64,000 nt of DNA from Megalonaias nervosa (GCA_016617855.1 JAECUM010003647.1:124001-188000); one strand, 5' to 3'. Numbered from the stretch's first letter, positions 34,940-47,481 are shown. The notes: generated from the sequence alone by a model not told the origin. A program made the numbers and translations.

Positions 34940-35688
34940 TACATGCCTCTTTCATTGGACTCACGGAGTAATTTTGACTCTGTGAGGTCATTTTATGGTT
35001 TTAAATGGCTCAGTTATTCAGCTCATGGTGTAATTCTGACATGGTCTGATATCTTGTGGTGATGTACTTATCATTGAACTGATCATTTTCTTTCATAGCA
35101 CTGTTATTTCAGTTAATAAAAACTTGTGGTTTTTTATTATTTAATAAGGAACAGAATTTGCAATCATGTCATTTTATGTCCAGACTCTCCCAGACTTCAA
35201 ACACAGAACTAACAAGTGATCTGAAGTTAAAGATGTAATAATGCAGTTTAATTATGACATGCCAAGCTGTGCATTTAATGTTGGTTTTACAAAAGTGGAC
35301 ATCCTCAAAACGAGTTCCATTATTATCACTTCAGTTTTGTTAAATGTAGAAGTGTCCGTGTATATTGTTTGATGCAGGGACTGACAGGCTAATTGATCAA
35401 TTAATGAATGGAAACACAAACATGTAAATGTTAGTCAGATCCTTTGTTGAAGGAAACTTTTGTGCTGGGTTTTTCTCTATGACTGTCAGAGATCATAAAC
35501 ATCAAACACACATTGTGGAAATTGAAGGCATACAGTGTTTCTTCAAACCTTTGATGTATTAAATAACCAAATCTCAAAAATTAGAATATACAGAAATTTG
35601 CACCAAACTGACAACAGAAGTTTTCCCACAGATAGGTAAAAGGTTGGTAGGCAGACAGACAGATCTCAACATTTTCTTTGTTTTTCAG

Positions 35689-35767
35689 AAACCCTGTGGT
35701 GGAGCTAGCAGAGTTATGCCAGTCCATGAATCTTGTTGTTCCAAAGTATGACCATGTTTCTCCTAAG
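35689..35767 (+). CDS. XRN1: XRN1 exon: first part of degenerate dsRBD-like module
   Basis: Encodes NPVVELAELCQSMNLVVP then KYDHVSPK. Human XRN1 has TPVTELSRICSLVGMPQP and DFSFLR at this point. The helix-plus-loop pattern is the start of the degenerate double-stranded-RNA-binding-like module in the XRN1 tail. Acceptor TTTGTTTTTCAG, donor GTAATA, phase 2 in and 0 out. It follows an 11.7 kb intron full of transposons. Confidence 0.93.
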
Positions 35768-36225
35768 GTAATAATTTAATCATCATCAGCATAGATGTTT
35801 GCACTTATTTTGATTTCAGTCTAAAATATCAGTGTTCACAGGATTCATGGCTGTATGCAGTGATTCAGTCAAATGCAGCATTGTGCATACCAGCAATTGT
35901 GTTGTGTAGTACAGGGCATACTGTAATAGGTTATATGCTATTTTTTTCTTACTGTTATTATTGAGATGCTGCAATTGCAAGTTGGTATTTACCATGTCTT
36001 CTGCAGAAATATATTCAGGTAAACTTGTATTCAGTAAGATTCACATATAATATTCTTTAACACAACCAAAGAAAGGATGATATCGTAGATATGTTTCAGT
36101 TGCAGTTAATATTTTTAGTTCTCCTGGTCAAAGGCAAGAAGAGCTTGTGCAGTGGACCTGCATCCATTGTCCATCCATCATCTGTTTCTTATCACTGTGC
36201 CATCCAAACTTCTTGGAGGAATGTC
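35768..36225. other. XRN1 intron, no feature seen
   Basis: Start of the intron after exon 35689-35767; nothing recognised before the repeat at 36230. Confidence 0.4.
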
Positions 36226-36229
36226 ATGA

Positions 36230-36690
36230 AACTTGGCATACAGTGTATCCTGATGTCTAGTTGTGCCTATTTGAAGATGGTGATCCTTGAACATCTAGTA
36301 TAGTTGGAATGATGACCATCTTAAAAATCTCTTGAATAGATAGATGGTCATGGTGATGTGGAATTTTCATTAAAGGCATTTTACATCCAATTTGGCATCC
36401 AGGATGGTTACCATCTTGAAGGTCTTGTTGCCACTCTTCTTGAGGATCCCATTTTACTAAAAGCCTTCTTATGACTAAATGAAAATGGTATCAGTCTGAC
36501 TTTGTGCAAGGTGACTGTGTTGAAAATCTTAGCGTCATATCTCCAGAAAGGGCGGACATACTGACACAAGGTTTACACTTTAAAATGTATGATATGTCGG
36601 TGGTCTAAATAGAAAATGATGTATCTGACATACAGGATTGTGGCCATCTTGAAAATCCCGTTATAGCCACTCGCCATTTCCCCACAACTT
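36230..36690. repeat. About 140 bp repeat family, locus 2
   Basis: Degenerate units with GATAGATGGTCATGGTGATG, GGAATTTTCATTAAAGGC, AAATGAAAATGGTATCAGTC and GGCCATCTTGAAAATC. Confidence 0.75.
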
Positions 36691-36965
36691 TGTGAGCTTG
36701 GGATGTAGAATAGGCCCAATACGCTCACCTTAGACAAATATGGGAGGTAACCTCTTTTTCCTTGGGATGAATCCTGTGAGGATGTTCCAGATTAACATGT
36801 CCTGGACTTTTTTGAAAGAATGTGGATTATATCCAAATTGGACTTTGTATTTTAAAGATTTTTCCTTTCTTTTTTTTGCTTAAATTTTTGTTTTGTTTTT
36901 ATAGCAGATACCTATACTACTCTGCACTGTATAGTCAAGCTTGTGCTGATGAGCTCTTAAACCCT

Positions 36966-37046
36966 ATGTATGCATACATACATACGTACATACATACATA
37001 CATACATACACACATACATACATTCATACATACACACACTCACTCA
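36966..37046. repeat. (CATA)n microsatellite
   Basis: An imperfect CATA/CATACA run, in the middle of the repeat family loci at 36230-37580. It opens the frames seen here in two phases. Confidence 0.93.
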
Positions 37047-37580
37047 CAGATGGTCAGATCGCCATGTGATTTTCACTAAAATACTTTATGAGTTAGGTTT
37101 CCATGGTGGCCATGTTGAGACTTGGTATTGCCAGTCCCACTGCATGGATGGTCAGATCAACATGCGATTTTCATTAAATATTTCATATGACTTTGGCTGC
37201 CATAGTGGCCATGTTGGCACGTTTGGTATTTGCCAGTCCCTCTTCATGGATGGTCATATTAACATGGGAATATCACTGAAACACATCACTAAAGACTTCT
37301 TGCAATATAATCTTGTATTAAAATGATACAGCTCTAATTACCACAATGGGTGCACTAAAATGCTATAACAATACATAATACAGTACTAAAACTATAAGAA
37401 TACATAGTACAGTACTAAAACTATAACAATACATAGCTAGGTTCTGAATAAAAATAGTGCTGATCTGTCTGACCTCCAACATGGCAACTATGGCCGTCCT
37501 GAAAAAAACCTTGTTAGCACTATTCGTGTAGAAATGGTGTCATTTTTTACAAGGTTGCAATATGTAATTGGTCCAGCATG
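37045..37580. repeat. About 140 bp repeat family, locus 3
   Basis: Units with GATGGTCAGATC, ATGTGATTTTCACTAAAATA, CATGGTGGCCATGTTGAGA and TTGCCAGTCCC, then at 37435-37580 AAAATAGTGCTGATCTG. A separate short repeat (ACAATACATAGTACAGTACT) lies at 37370-37435. Confidence 0.7.
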
Positions 37581-37619
37581 AAAATAGTGCAGATCTGACC
37601 AACAGCATTTCTATAAACA

Positions 37620-38010
37620 AGTTTGAAACTAGACCTGCTTGACCTTGGGGTCAGCTTAAAGGTCATAGCTTGCATTTCGTACTTCAGTGAGCTTAGAAAC
37701 ACCGACTTGTTCATAACAAAAATAATTTTTACCAGACTTTGTATTTTATTCTTTTTCAATAAACAAGTTGACAGTCAGCACTCTGAAATTAATTTTAAGG
37801 CTTAAAGGTCTTGATTTTGTCAGATTGTGGATATCTCTGAAAAATACCTTGACAATATTAATGTTAGTTCAGTCATTTTTGGTTCTGTTAAATATTATTA
37901 ATGGATAACAAAATTTAGCATGTGTGGATATCTTGAAAGTATATGAGACAAGTTCAATAATTTCCTGTCAGTGATATCAGGTTCAAGGTCAAAATGCCAG
38001 GGATGATTCC
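37620..38010. repeat. AAGGTCAAGGTCA-type dispersed repeat, locus 2
   Basis: Degenerate units with GACCTGCTTGACCTTGGGGT, GCTTAAAGGTCATAG, CAGACTTTGTATTTTATTC and TTCAAGGTCAAAATG. Confidence 0.55.
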
Positions 38011-38344
38011 AACAGTGCAGTTTTGGGGCCCCCGTCACAGGAGTACTTTGTGGAATAACACACAGACATCTCATATTTATAGCCTCCTATCTTTCATCAC
38101 TCCTGTAATTTTTTTACATATCCCTTTATAGCAGATTAAAAAGTTAATAACATAAGAATTTGTTTATGGTGTAAACCAACATCTGTGGCACAATTTTTTC
38201 TTGTTTTGTCGAGTAATGGCATTTTATGCAGTAAAAGTAGTAGTAGCTGTTGCTGCTGTGTTCTTTATATTAAAAAAAGAAACAAAAAAAACTTTTATAA
38301 CAAGTGCCTAATATAAGACTTAAGATCAGTAACCAACAAATGTG

Positions 38345-38681
38345 TTTATCCATCTGGGACCCCAGGAGGCCAAGCGGTCTAAGGTACTGTGTATTCATCT
38401 GGGACCCCAGGAGGCCAAGCGGTCTAAGGTACTGTGTATCCATCTGGGATCCCAGGAGGCCAAGCGGTCCAAGGCACTTTTTATCCATCTGGAACCCCAG
38501 GTGGTCTAAGATACAGTGTATCCATCTGGGACCCCAGGAGGACAAGTGGTCTAAGGCACAGAAAGCTTGCCAGAAGATTCCTGTGGGACAGTTGTTTTTC
38601 CTGGGTTCTTCTCCACCAAATGTTCTAGCCATGTATATAGCCGCTCATGTGCTGAAAAATAGCATTGAAACCCACAAAACA
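38345..38681 (+). mobile_element. SINE copy with tandemly amplified 5' end
   Basis: The 3' half (about 38540-38681) matches the SINE at 19233 (AAGCTTGCCAG, CCTGGGTTCTTCTCCACCA, GTGCTGAAAAATAGCATTGA). Upstream, a unit of about 45 bp with CATCTGGGACCCCAGGAGGC and CAAGCGGTCTAAGGTACTGT, resembling the SINE A-box region, is repeated about five times. Confidence 0.75.
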
Positions 38682-38689
38682 AATCAAAC

Positions 38690-41125
38690 TCTGTATTCAT
38701 CATATATAAAAATTCAGGGCATCATGATAATTCTTTGTTATTCACAATTAAAGTTTATTATAATCATGATACCCTTAGTTAGTTTTTCATCAGATTAAAG
38801 TTTTATTGTGTTTTAAAGGATTGGACCTTCTTAAGCTTATTTACCAGCCAAAAACACAAATCAAGGAACAAGAATATTGAACAGTTCTAAAAAAGAATAT
38901 CTGAGATGATGATTTCACCACTCAGAAATTAAAAAGATAAAAGGATAAAAGTAACAGACTTCTCTTCAATTCATGCAATGTCGTTTTTGGCCATTTAAAT
39001 GTCAGTCCCTGCCAGGGACTTTTGTTACTTAGTAAAGTCTGCTTAGATGTCTTCAGTACAAAGTTTTCTCAAATTTCTGAATACTTTCTATCCCCCCACA
39101 CCCCATGTCAGGGGGTGGGGGGAATATAGTTATCATTCTGTCCATAAACATTTTTCAAATTCCAGAGCATAACTGTTTGAATTATTTCAACCAAACACAT
39201 GTCAAGTAAGTTGCATAGAGGTGTTCTTTCATACATGTTCCACTTTCAGTATTTTTTTTATTACCATGGAAACAAAAAGTTTTGCATAAGTAGTTTATAA
39301 ATTGAGAAAGTTGGACATTATGTGTCTTACAGAATAAAAGCATTGGATTGCAATGTACAGTCACTAAACGTCTTGACAAAGACAGCAGCCCTGTGGTTGG
39401 GGGATATGTTAGCTTTTTAAGACTTTTTGTTGTAAACATTAACTGAGATTGGCAAATGTTCAATACAAAATTGGCTTTCAAGTCTGAGTACATATTTAAA
39501 AGTAATTAAAGTCTCTGAATGTTGTGTTCAATGAAAACTGATACATTTTGTTTTAGTTCTTTTACAAATGCCTGGTCTGAGAATAACCAAATATATTATC
39601 CTGATTTTTTAGTTTGATTACTGGACATTTGTGAGTAGTTTTTGGAAATAATATTTGTGTTGTCTCGTTGTGGTTATCGTGAAAAGTTTTCTAGAAATAT
39701 TAGATACCTGTCTTGAAAAACATGTTTAAGTGCATTGTATTCAAATATTTACTACAATGATAACAACAATAACAGAAATAATTAAGGTAATAATAGTTCA
39801 ATAACAGTAGGAACATATATTTATACTAGTGTCACTTTCAACTGGATGTTTGCTTACCACACTTGTTTGATGGATTAGTCATTTTTAGAATTGGTGAAAG
39901 TAGGTACATCAAATAGCTTTGTGACAAAATCACCTAAAAGTTTAAAAGGAATACAGTAAAATTTTGAAAACATATTTCACAAAAATGGGGATTTTAAGTC
40001 ATAACTGAGAAACATCATTGCCAGATTTATCGTTGATTTTTCAAAAATGTTTACGTACATGTCCATTTTGATGCAAGGCATAGTAAAAAATTATTTGGTT
40101 AGGAAGATACAAAACAAAATTATTCCTTTTCATGTTTTAATTTCATTGAGCCAGCAACCAATGAGCCTAAATAACTGATCATGAATGAGGTGTGCTTTTC
40201 AGGGGTGGATCCACTAGTATGGGGGAGGGGGTGTTTTAAAATAAACAAGAAGAATATATACCTGTTGGACAGAATCCCAGATTTTGCCCCAGGTGGTCAA
40301 ACTCCCAGAAGCTACATAATTTTAAGCATTTCAAGGACTTAATTTTATGCATCAAGCATGGGGTGGGGGAAAGTAATTTCATACCACTGTACACTGGATT
40401 AGCCCCTGATGATCATACTTTTCTTTTTTAAGTGACTGCCATTGTTTACCTTGCATTGGCATATCTGGTGATAAAAAAAAAACATTTGAGGTAATTTCTA
40501 TCTGACAACACAAATCAAACACTATAACCAATTAAATGTTGTAGCTGAAAAACAATTTTGATTTCTAGCAGAGCATTTACAAGTAAATTCTACTCTTTCC
40601 CAACACTAAATTCAGTAATCTAGACAATGGTTTCTTGTATCACAGGAGGAAATAAAAATTGTTTGCATTTGATCATTTTATGAGAATATTTTGATAAAAG
40701 TTAACAGTATGCACCAATTTGTTAAAATTGTTTAAGACGTGATGTGTATAGCATTAAATTGGTTATATTTGCTGTTTTTGTCTTTTGTGTAGTAGTTTTA
40801 TTAAATATCCATTTAATCGTAAGTGGTGGATGTGGCATTTGATATGGGTCTGTACTTCTGTATCAAACACCCAGACTGGATTAACTTAAGTGTTTTCAAT
40901 CATGTCTATCATTGTCCTTGTGTCAGTGGTTTCAGATTTCTTAAATTGAAGTTTTACAAATCCCAGTTTGTTTTGAATAACATTCCCACTGCATACATTA
41001 AATATTTGGAAAAGGAATTTTTTAAAAAATGGAGTATGTAATAAATAGAAAACTGTATTTGTATTTTGTTCTGAGTTATGAAAGCTAGTTTGATATCTTA
41101 CAGCTATGGACATCAACCCTATGGC
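38690..41125. other. XRN1 intron, no feature seen
   Basis: AT-rich stretch without a tandem array, coding similarity or clear element ends. The 103-codon - strand frame at 39182-39493 has no known motif. Confidence 0.45.
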
Positions 41126-41129
41126 CTTG

Positions 41130-41550
41130 ACAAAGTCATATGGTATATAAAAGTAATTCTTTCCCAACTCGATTATAATTTGGACTAAAGTCATACACCA
41201 GTCCCCAACTTGGTTATAGTTTGGACTAAAGCCATACACCAGTCCCCGAATCGGTTACAGTTTGGACTAAAGTCATACACCAGTCCCTGAATCGGTTATA
41301 GTTTGGACTAAAGTCATACACCAGACCCTGAATCAGTTATAGTTTGGACTAAAGTCATACACCAGTCTCCAAATTGGTTATAGTTTGGACTAAAGTCATA
41401 CACCAGTCCCCAAATTGGTTATAGTTTGGACTAAAGTCATATACCAGTCCCCAGATTGGTTATAGATTGGACTGAAGTCATACAACAGTCCCCAAATTGG
41501 TTATAGTTTGGACTAAAGTCATACACCAGTCCACAGTAACCATTATGTGC
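41130..41550. repeat. Minisatellite, about 41 bp unit, 10 copies
   Basis: Units share ATACACCAGTCCCCAAATTG and GTTATAGTTTGGACTAAAGT. Confidence 0.93.
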
Positions 41551-41559
41551 AGATATCAT

Positions 41560-42131
41560 CCATTCCCATGGAAACTTATTGAACATTAAATTATAGCTCA
41601 TCAGATATACTATGAATACACCTGAATTCATTTAAATTTAGCATACATTAAGAAGCAAAGGTACAACAAATCGTTAATTGGTTCAAAGATTATTCTTTTA
41701 TTATTCTTTCAAACTTTTCTGCTTAAAAATGACTAAAATGAAGGGTTTTCTTGCCTTCAGAACATAAGAAAGATATTGGCATTGACTTTCAACCATTGTC
41801 AGTAGAGATGTGTCATTAATGGTAAGATTTTGTGTTAAAGTAATTGAAAGTAAGTCAGGTGGGGGAAGTATCAAAACACTTTTTACAGGCATGACAGATT
41901 TTTCTATTGAGCCTTTACAACCATATAATTTATCATTTTGTGTGAAAAATGTTTCATTATATTAGTGTTGATGACATATCTTATCTACGATAGTACATAG
42001 AGTAAGCCTTCATTATATTGCCCCCCCCCCCATTATAATGGGATTACAGGTATAATGAAACCAGTGTACTTGAATTCGTCTGTCAAATATATGACAGTAT
42101 GGGTTGCTAGAAAACAGCATAAAGCTTAGTA
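41560..42131. other. XRN1 intron, no feature seen
   Basis: No array or element recognised; a C11-type homopolymer run lies near 42021. Confidence 0.4.
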
Positions 42132-42309
42132 CAGTAAAACCTGTCTTGAAAGACCACTGCTATGTGAGACCACCTATCTTGAGAGACCACACTGTCAGTG
42201 CACAAATTTATTAATTATGTAGCATTGTTACCTGTTATGAGAGACCACCTGTCTTGAGAGACCATAATTTTTTGGCAAAAGAGTTGGTCTTTCAAGACCG
42301 GTTCTACTG
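42132..42309. mobile_element. Tigger/pogo-type MITE, 178 bp
   Basis: Ends CAGTAAAACCTGTCTTGAAA and, read inward from the right, CAGTAGAACCGGTCTTGAAA, flanked by TA on both sides. The ends match those of the larger element at 33472-34939. The body is mostly repeats of GAGAGACCACCTGTCTTGAG-like sequence, so it is a non-autonomous derivative. Confidence 0.9.
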
Positions 42310-42465
42310 TATTATGTATTTATTTCCTCTTTAAAACATTATTTTACAAAGTTAAATGTACAAATAGCATGGATTGAAGAAATAGTTAATTTTCATGAAA
42401 TGGCATTTTGTTCATTTGTATCCTCCCCCCCCATAACATATGCAGTATGTTGGTGTGTATTATTT

Positions 42466-42467
<2 letters not shown>

Positions 42468-42547
<80 letters not shown>
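42468..42547. repeat. (CA)n(TA)n compound microsatellite
   Basis: About 26 CA units are followed directly by about 13 TA units. Confidence 0.97.
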
Positions 42548-42549
42548 CA

Positions 42550-43785
42550 TGCACCCCCCAGTTTTCAGCCCAAAATGAGGGGCAAAATAGTAGTTCTGCC
42601 ATATAAATGTGCATGTGATATAATACATTTTTAAAGCTTGATAAATGTGTTCCCATTCATAGTACAACAGTTGGCCATTATGGATAGTACACTGACCATC
42701 ATCTGTTACACGATGTTTTAATTTCTTACAATATGCCAGTGCATGACTGTTTCTCTGGTCTTTCCTGTTGGTATTTATTTTTTGCATGCTTTTAACAGAT
42801 ACTGTAAAAGAAAGAATGAAAAAGTGGCAAACTCAAATATATCTTTATGATGTTATGGTTGACCCTAAAAAGGTCCATTTTAAAGTTCACCTTGTTGATT
42901 GAGTTCATTGTATTGCATCAGATCCCTCAGATGTTTCTTTGTCTTCATCACTCCTTGTCTGTCATATTACCTTGCAAAAGTTAAGGTCCAGTATTTGTAC
43001 TTATTGGACTATCATGACACTTATATCTTGGTACTGTAGAGAGAATTTATTAAGTCAGTATTTCATAATTATGTTTGGCACATCAAACTGTAGCCAGTGC
43101 TGACTACCTTTAAAAATACCATGCAGATTTAATTAAATATGGCTTTATTGTAACAAAGAACGATCAAATACTGTAGTTTAAGAAGAGAAATAAAACAAAG
43201 ATACTAGCTTATTTTCTGAAGAGAAGTATATAAATTGCAAATTTATTTAGACAAAGCCTTGTAACTATGTTTAGCACTTAAAAGCTTAGTGGGCGCTGAT
43301 TACGGTGAAAAAACCACACTGAGTCAATGAAGCATTGATCACTGTATAGTTGCAGAGATATATAAAATGCAGTGATTTAAGTCAAAAGAAGAAACCAGCA
43401 ATCAAGTTTCTGTTGTTTTTTTTTTAAATAATATTTTCAGGCTGCATGTATTAATTATTTTGTTTCATAATATGTCAGTGTTACCATAACAGATTAACCA
43501 TAGTCATGAAAAAATGTCCCTTAAATGTTTCTCTGATGAAAAAATTGACACAGCTTGAATTTTAAATATTAAATTTGAACAAGAATAAATGAAGAAAAAG
43601 TTAATTAGATCTATCATAATTGAATATTGAACACTTGCAGATACAGTAATCATAAATTTGTTCACTGATAACCATGAAAAGACTACACTGAGTCATTAAA
43701 ACATTGATCCCTGTATGGTCACAAAAAATTATCTAATACTATCATATAAAATGAAAAATGAAACTAAGAACCGAGTTTAATTTCC
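42550..43785. other. XRN1 intron, no feature seen
   Basis: AT-rich. A loose repeat, ACACTGAGTCA.TGAA.CATTGATC, appears near 43317 and 43685. Confidence 0.4.
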
Positions 43786-43787
43786 AA

Positions 43788-44345
43788 TGGAAAAAAAAAA
43801 GACTTTTCGTGATGTATTGTTTTTCCTAAAAATGTGCTTTCTGACACCCAGTATGGCTGCCATTGCTGCTGTCATAAAAATATTGTTATTGCTACTCCTC
43901 ACTGGAAAGTTATCACCATGTGGTCCCCACCAGAAGAATCCTTATGATATCTTGTTGGTTCTAAATTACAGTGGTGCCAATCTGACCTGAAATATGGCCA
44001 CCATGGCGACCATTTTTAAAATCTTGTTATTACTTCTCCTCTAGATCAATGATCATATTGACATGGGGTTTTCACCAAAAGACTTCTTATGATGAAAATG
44101 ACACTGATAGGATGGCCAATATGCCCACCCTGGCATCCATGTATAAAATCATATCGCATGGGATTTTCACCAGATGACTTCATATAATGTTTAGTTGGTC
44201 CTAAATTAAAATTGCACTGATCGAATGGCCAATATTCCCACCCTGGCATCCATCTTTAAAACTGTATTTCTACTGGTCGTCAATGGTAGGTCATATTTGC
44301 ATGGGATTTTAACCAAAAGACTTGAAAAAGTATGGCTGGCTAGTC
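43788..44345. repeat. About 140 bp repeat family, locus 4
   Basis: Four units with CCAGTATGGCTGCCATTGC, AAAATATTGTTATTGCTACT, CACCAGAAGAATCCTTATGA and AATATGGCCACCATGGCGAC. Confidence 0.82.
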
Positions 44346-44734
44346 CTAAATGAAAATCCTGCCTATCTTACAGCCAAACCAGAGAGCTGCCATCCTTAGA
44401 GCTCAGCATTAAGAGGTTAGTGTTAGGACTGGTCGGCCTGGTGTCAAGATAATGTGACTGGGTGGGTCTTAGTTTGAATTCCTCAAAATTTATTTTGGTC
44501 TCCAGACCATCAGTCCCATCAAGGGACTCTGTTATTAGTTCTTTCTCATTTTTCTCTTAGAAATGCCAGAAGGGAACAAGGAATTTATTTTACCTCATAT
44601 TGGAATCTCCAGCCCACCTCCTCTCATTTAGGAATTTTCAGGTCAGATTTGGGAAGTAAGACAAAATTTGTTATGCCTGCCAAAAGGCAGTGCATGTGAT
44701 ATTGTTATTTTTTCATCCATATGTTCACCTGTCT

Positions 44735-44965
44735 TTACACAATGACTCTAGTTTTCTACCATATACTATAAACAAACTTTGTAAGTAGCTTGCATTTGGG
44801 GCAAGGAAAATGCCAATTGGTTTTGGGTACAGAGACTGAAAGAAAGAAACTTTTCACATAATGATTGACATGTATACCAGACACTTTGACAAAACTTTGT
44901 AAACAGCTTGCTCTTGAAATAAGAAAGGTATCTATTTGTGGTCAAAAATTCAAAGGTCAAGGACA
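44735..44965. repeat. AAGGTCAAGGTCA-type dispersed repeat, locus 3
   Basis: Units with AACTTTGTAAGTAGCTTGCA, TGGGGCAAGGAAAATGCC, GAGACTGAAAGAAAGAAACT and TCAAAGGTCAAGGACAGAG. Confidence 0.7.
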
Positions 44966-44966
44966 G

Positions 44967-45053
44967 AGTATACATGCCAGCCGTTACGCTTTTGGCATAA
45001 TCATTACGCATTATTGCATGAAATTACTTTTTATGCTGGCATGTATATGGATT
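44967..45053. mobile_element. Short hairpin MITE, about 85 bp
   Basis: Begins TATACATGCCAGC and ends GCTGGCATGTATA, an exact 13 bp inverted repeat. Interior CGCTTTTGGCATAATCATTA resembles the subterminal CGATTTTGGCATAAATTTCA of the hAT-like element at 54237-55696. Confidence 0.7.
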
Positions 45054-45059
45054 ATACTT

Positions 45060-45855
45060 TTTTGGTACATTAAAAAAATCAAATAAAAATAAAGCAATAA
45101 CAATTTGTTTTTGTCATTTTATTATCATCTCTTTAATTCAACTCATTAAAAGTTGAATGTTGTTAAAATGATGACTGCCGCATAAGAACAGTGTAAGAAT
45201 AGTTTCCTTATTTGCTATTTATAACAACTGTATATGACCCGTTCCCAAGAAAACAGACAGGTTTCTTCAGATATGAACTTTTCCTCACAGATTCATTATA
45301 TTGATAAGCTAGTTAGTTTAGCAGATAAGCCTGTACCTTTAAACAAAATGTATCAGATGTTATGTGAAAAAACTTTTTGGCGTGAGTTGTGGATGTTATA
45401 TGACAGGAAGTATTAGAGCAGATAGATCTTTTCAAACTTCAAAATATGTCAGATCAGAAAAAATGGACAAATCAACACCACTTTACAAACTTGCAACAAA
45501 GAATATGATAGTAATGTACTACAGCACTCTGAGCTCATTGCAGAATTCCAGTTCACAATCATTTAGTGAAAGTTACACATGTAGACTAGTCAAAATGAGT
45601 TTTGAATATAAATAATTTTTCAGTATATTTTGTGTTTGTATTCTGGTTTTAATCCATATGGATCTTGCCCTTTGTGTCAAGAATTTTGACCAGCTGCAGA
45701 ACCAGGTTAATAGCAAAAATAAATGTATAGTTTCGATATGTGCTGTAATTGTGGAATATAATATATAGATTATACTATTTACTCCCAAATTTTATTGTTT
45801 TGGCCACTTGTAATAGCAATTATTACACTTGTACCTCTTGGTGGGGGTGGGTGGC
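45060..45855. other. XRN1 intron, no feature seen
   Basis: Short overlapping open frames at 45234-45615 have no motif I recognise; no repeat seen. Confidence 0.4.
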
Positions 45856-45857
45856 AT

Positions 45858-46045
45858 GTATGACAGAGTGACTCTAAGAAGAAATAGTTTCTATACAATA
45901 TCATTGGTTTTATATCACCTACTTTGACTAAACTATGTGGATGACTTGCATTTTTAAGACAAGAGAGACACCTTTTAAATTTTTGGACAAAAGGACAAAG
46001 GTCAAGGTCACCAAACTGAAGGTCTGGGGAAAAAAATTGCTTCTG
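45858..46045. repeat. AAGGTCAAGGTCA-type dispersed repeat, locus 4
   Basis: Contains ACTTTGACTAAACTATGTGG, ATGACTTGCATTTTTAAGAC and AAAGGTCAAGGTCACC. Confidence 0.7.
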
Positions 46046-46049
46046 TAAA

Positions 46050-47215
46050 CTGACTTTACATGTAACATTTATGACACTCATTTGGATTGGAATAGGATAC
46101 AAAATTCAGAAGCCCCCAAAAACCTTGAAATATCCCAGTGTATGGATATTGAAATTTCTGGTGAATAAAATAGTTGTTCATATTGAAAGCATGAGCTTAT
46201 CAGATTCAGGGATATCAAGCAAGACATTTTTTTGAATACAATTACTTAATTCTTATGGTCATACATTGAGATGCTGGAGTCCTATAGTAAGCACTTTTTC
46301 CATCCATCATCCATATGCCTGTCTGGCCATCCATCTACCTGTCTGGCCATCTTTCACGCTTACCAAAGCTCTGCACCTCTTGCATATAATTGGATGCCAT
46401 TTTGGTAGGTGAATTAACTGTTTCATACAAATGTACATTTTAAAGGTTTTGTTGTGTCTACATGTATTTACAGCCAAATATATACACTGTGGGTGCAGCA
46501 GAAGCAGTGATTTTTGTTATGCTATCTAATGCCTTCATGGAAATTTAATGTCATTCATGGAAGAAGCCTTTCAAGACTCCCTATTATTAATTTGTTATGT
46601 CCATGTCATTATTTATACATAATACTTCACCTACTATTCAGGTTTTTGTAATGCTACCCATATATTTATTATATCCATATTATTATTTATACATAATGCT
46701 TAATTTGTATTTACTTACTACTATCTGTAAATTTGTTATAGCCATGTTTTCTTTAACAGTCATATACTGTATACTTTCTATGACGATTCTGCAACGCACA
46801 TGTCGCCAAGATCGAGTTATCATCTCCAAGGTTTAGCTTGATATTGTGATATTCTGTCTGTCCATAATTATATCACTTCCTGAATCATTTGCCGATTATC
46901 TGCTAGAATGGTTTAGTGTTGGGATTCCCAGAATTCATTCTGAAATCAAATTTGGTGTATAGAGAAATTGTAGTTACCTTGACAGTTTTTAATATTATTT
47001 ATACCAGACTTTAAACAAGCAGTCTTAGCAGAGGGGCAGACTATATGTAAACACTTTTGGTTATGACCCCTGGGTCAAGGTGGAAAGGAATATTTGATTG
47101 AAAGCAAAAGAATTTTCAATAGAAGTAACACTAGTTACACACTGTCACTAGATCAATAATATAACAACATGAGCTCATAAACAAAATTGTCCTGTGTGTA
47201 TTTCTCATATGGTAT
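46050..47215. other. XRN1 intron, no feature seen
   Basis: AT-rich. A loose two-copy repeat with TTATTATATCCAT...TATTTATACATAATACTT lies near 46595-46745. Confidence 0.4.
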
Positions 47216-47217
47216 AA

Positions 47218-47470
47218 ATGTTTTGTTACACACACCAACTTAGATCACAAGATCAAGAATGTAACAGTATGTTCGATACAAATGTTCTGTTACAAACACC
47301 AACAAAGATTTCAGTATCAAGAATGTAACAGTATGTTGTGATACTAATGTTTTGTTTCAAACACCAGCACAGATTTCAATATCAAGAATGTAACAGTATA
47401 TCATGATACCAATGTTTTGTTACAAACACCAACACAGATTTCAGTATCAAGAATGTAACAGTATGATCTT
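47218..47470. repeat. Minisatellite, about 62 bp unit, 4 copies
   Basis: Units share TTTTGTTACAAACACCAACA, CAGATTTCAGTATCAAGAAT and GTAACAGTATG. The last unit ends about 10 bp before the acceptor of exon 47482, so the splice acceptor lies at the edge of the array. Confidence 0.9.
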
Positions 47471-47481
47471 TCATGTTACAG

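Noticed and set aside
40200..40400. G-rich/C-rich stretch as a regulatory island
   Set aside because: Only short homopolymer-like runs; no CpG cluster or exon nearby.
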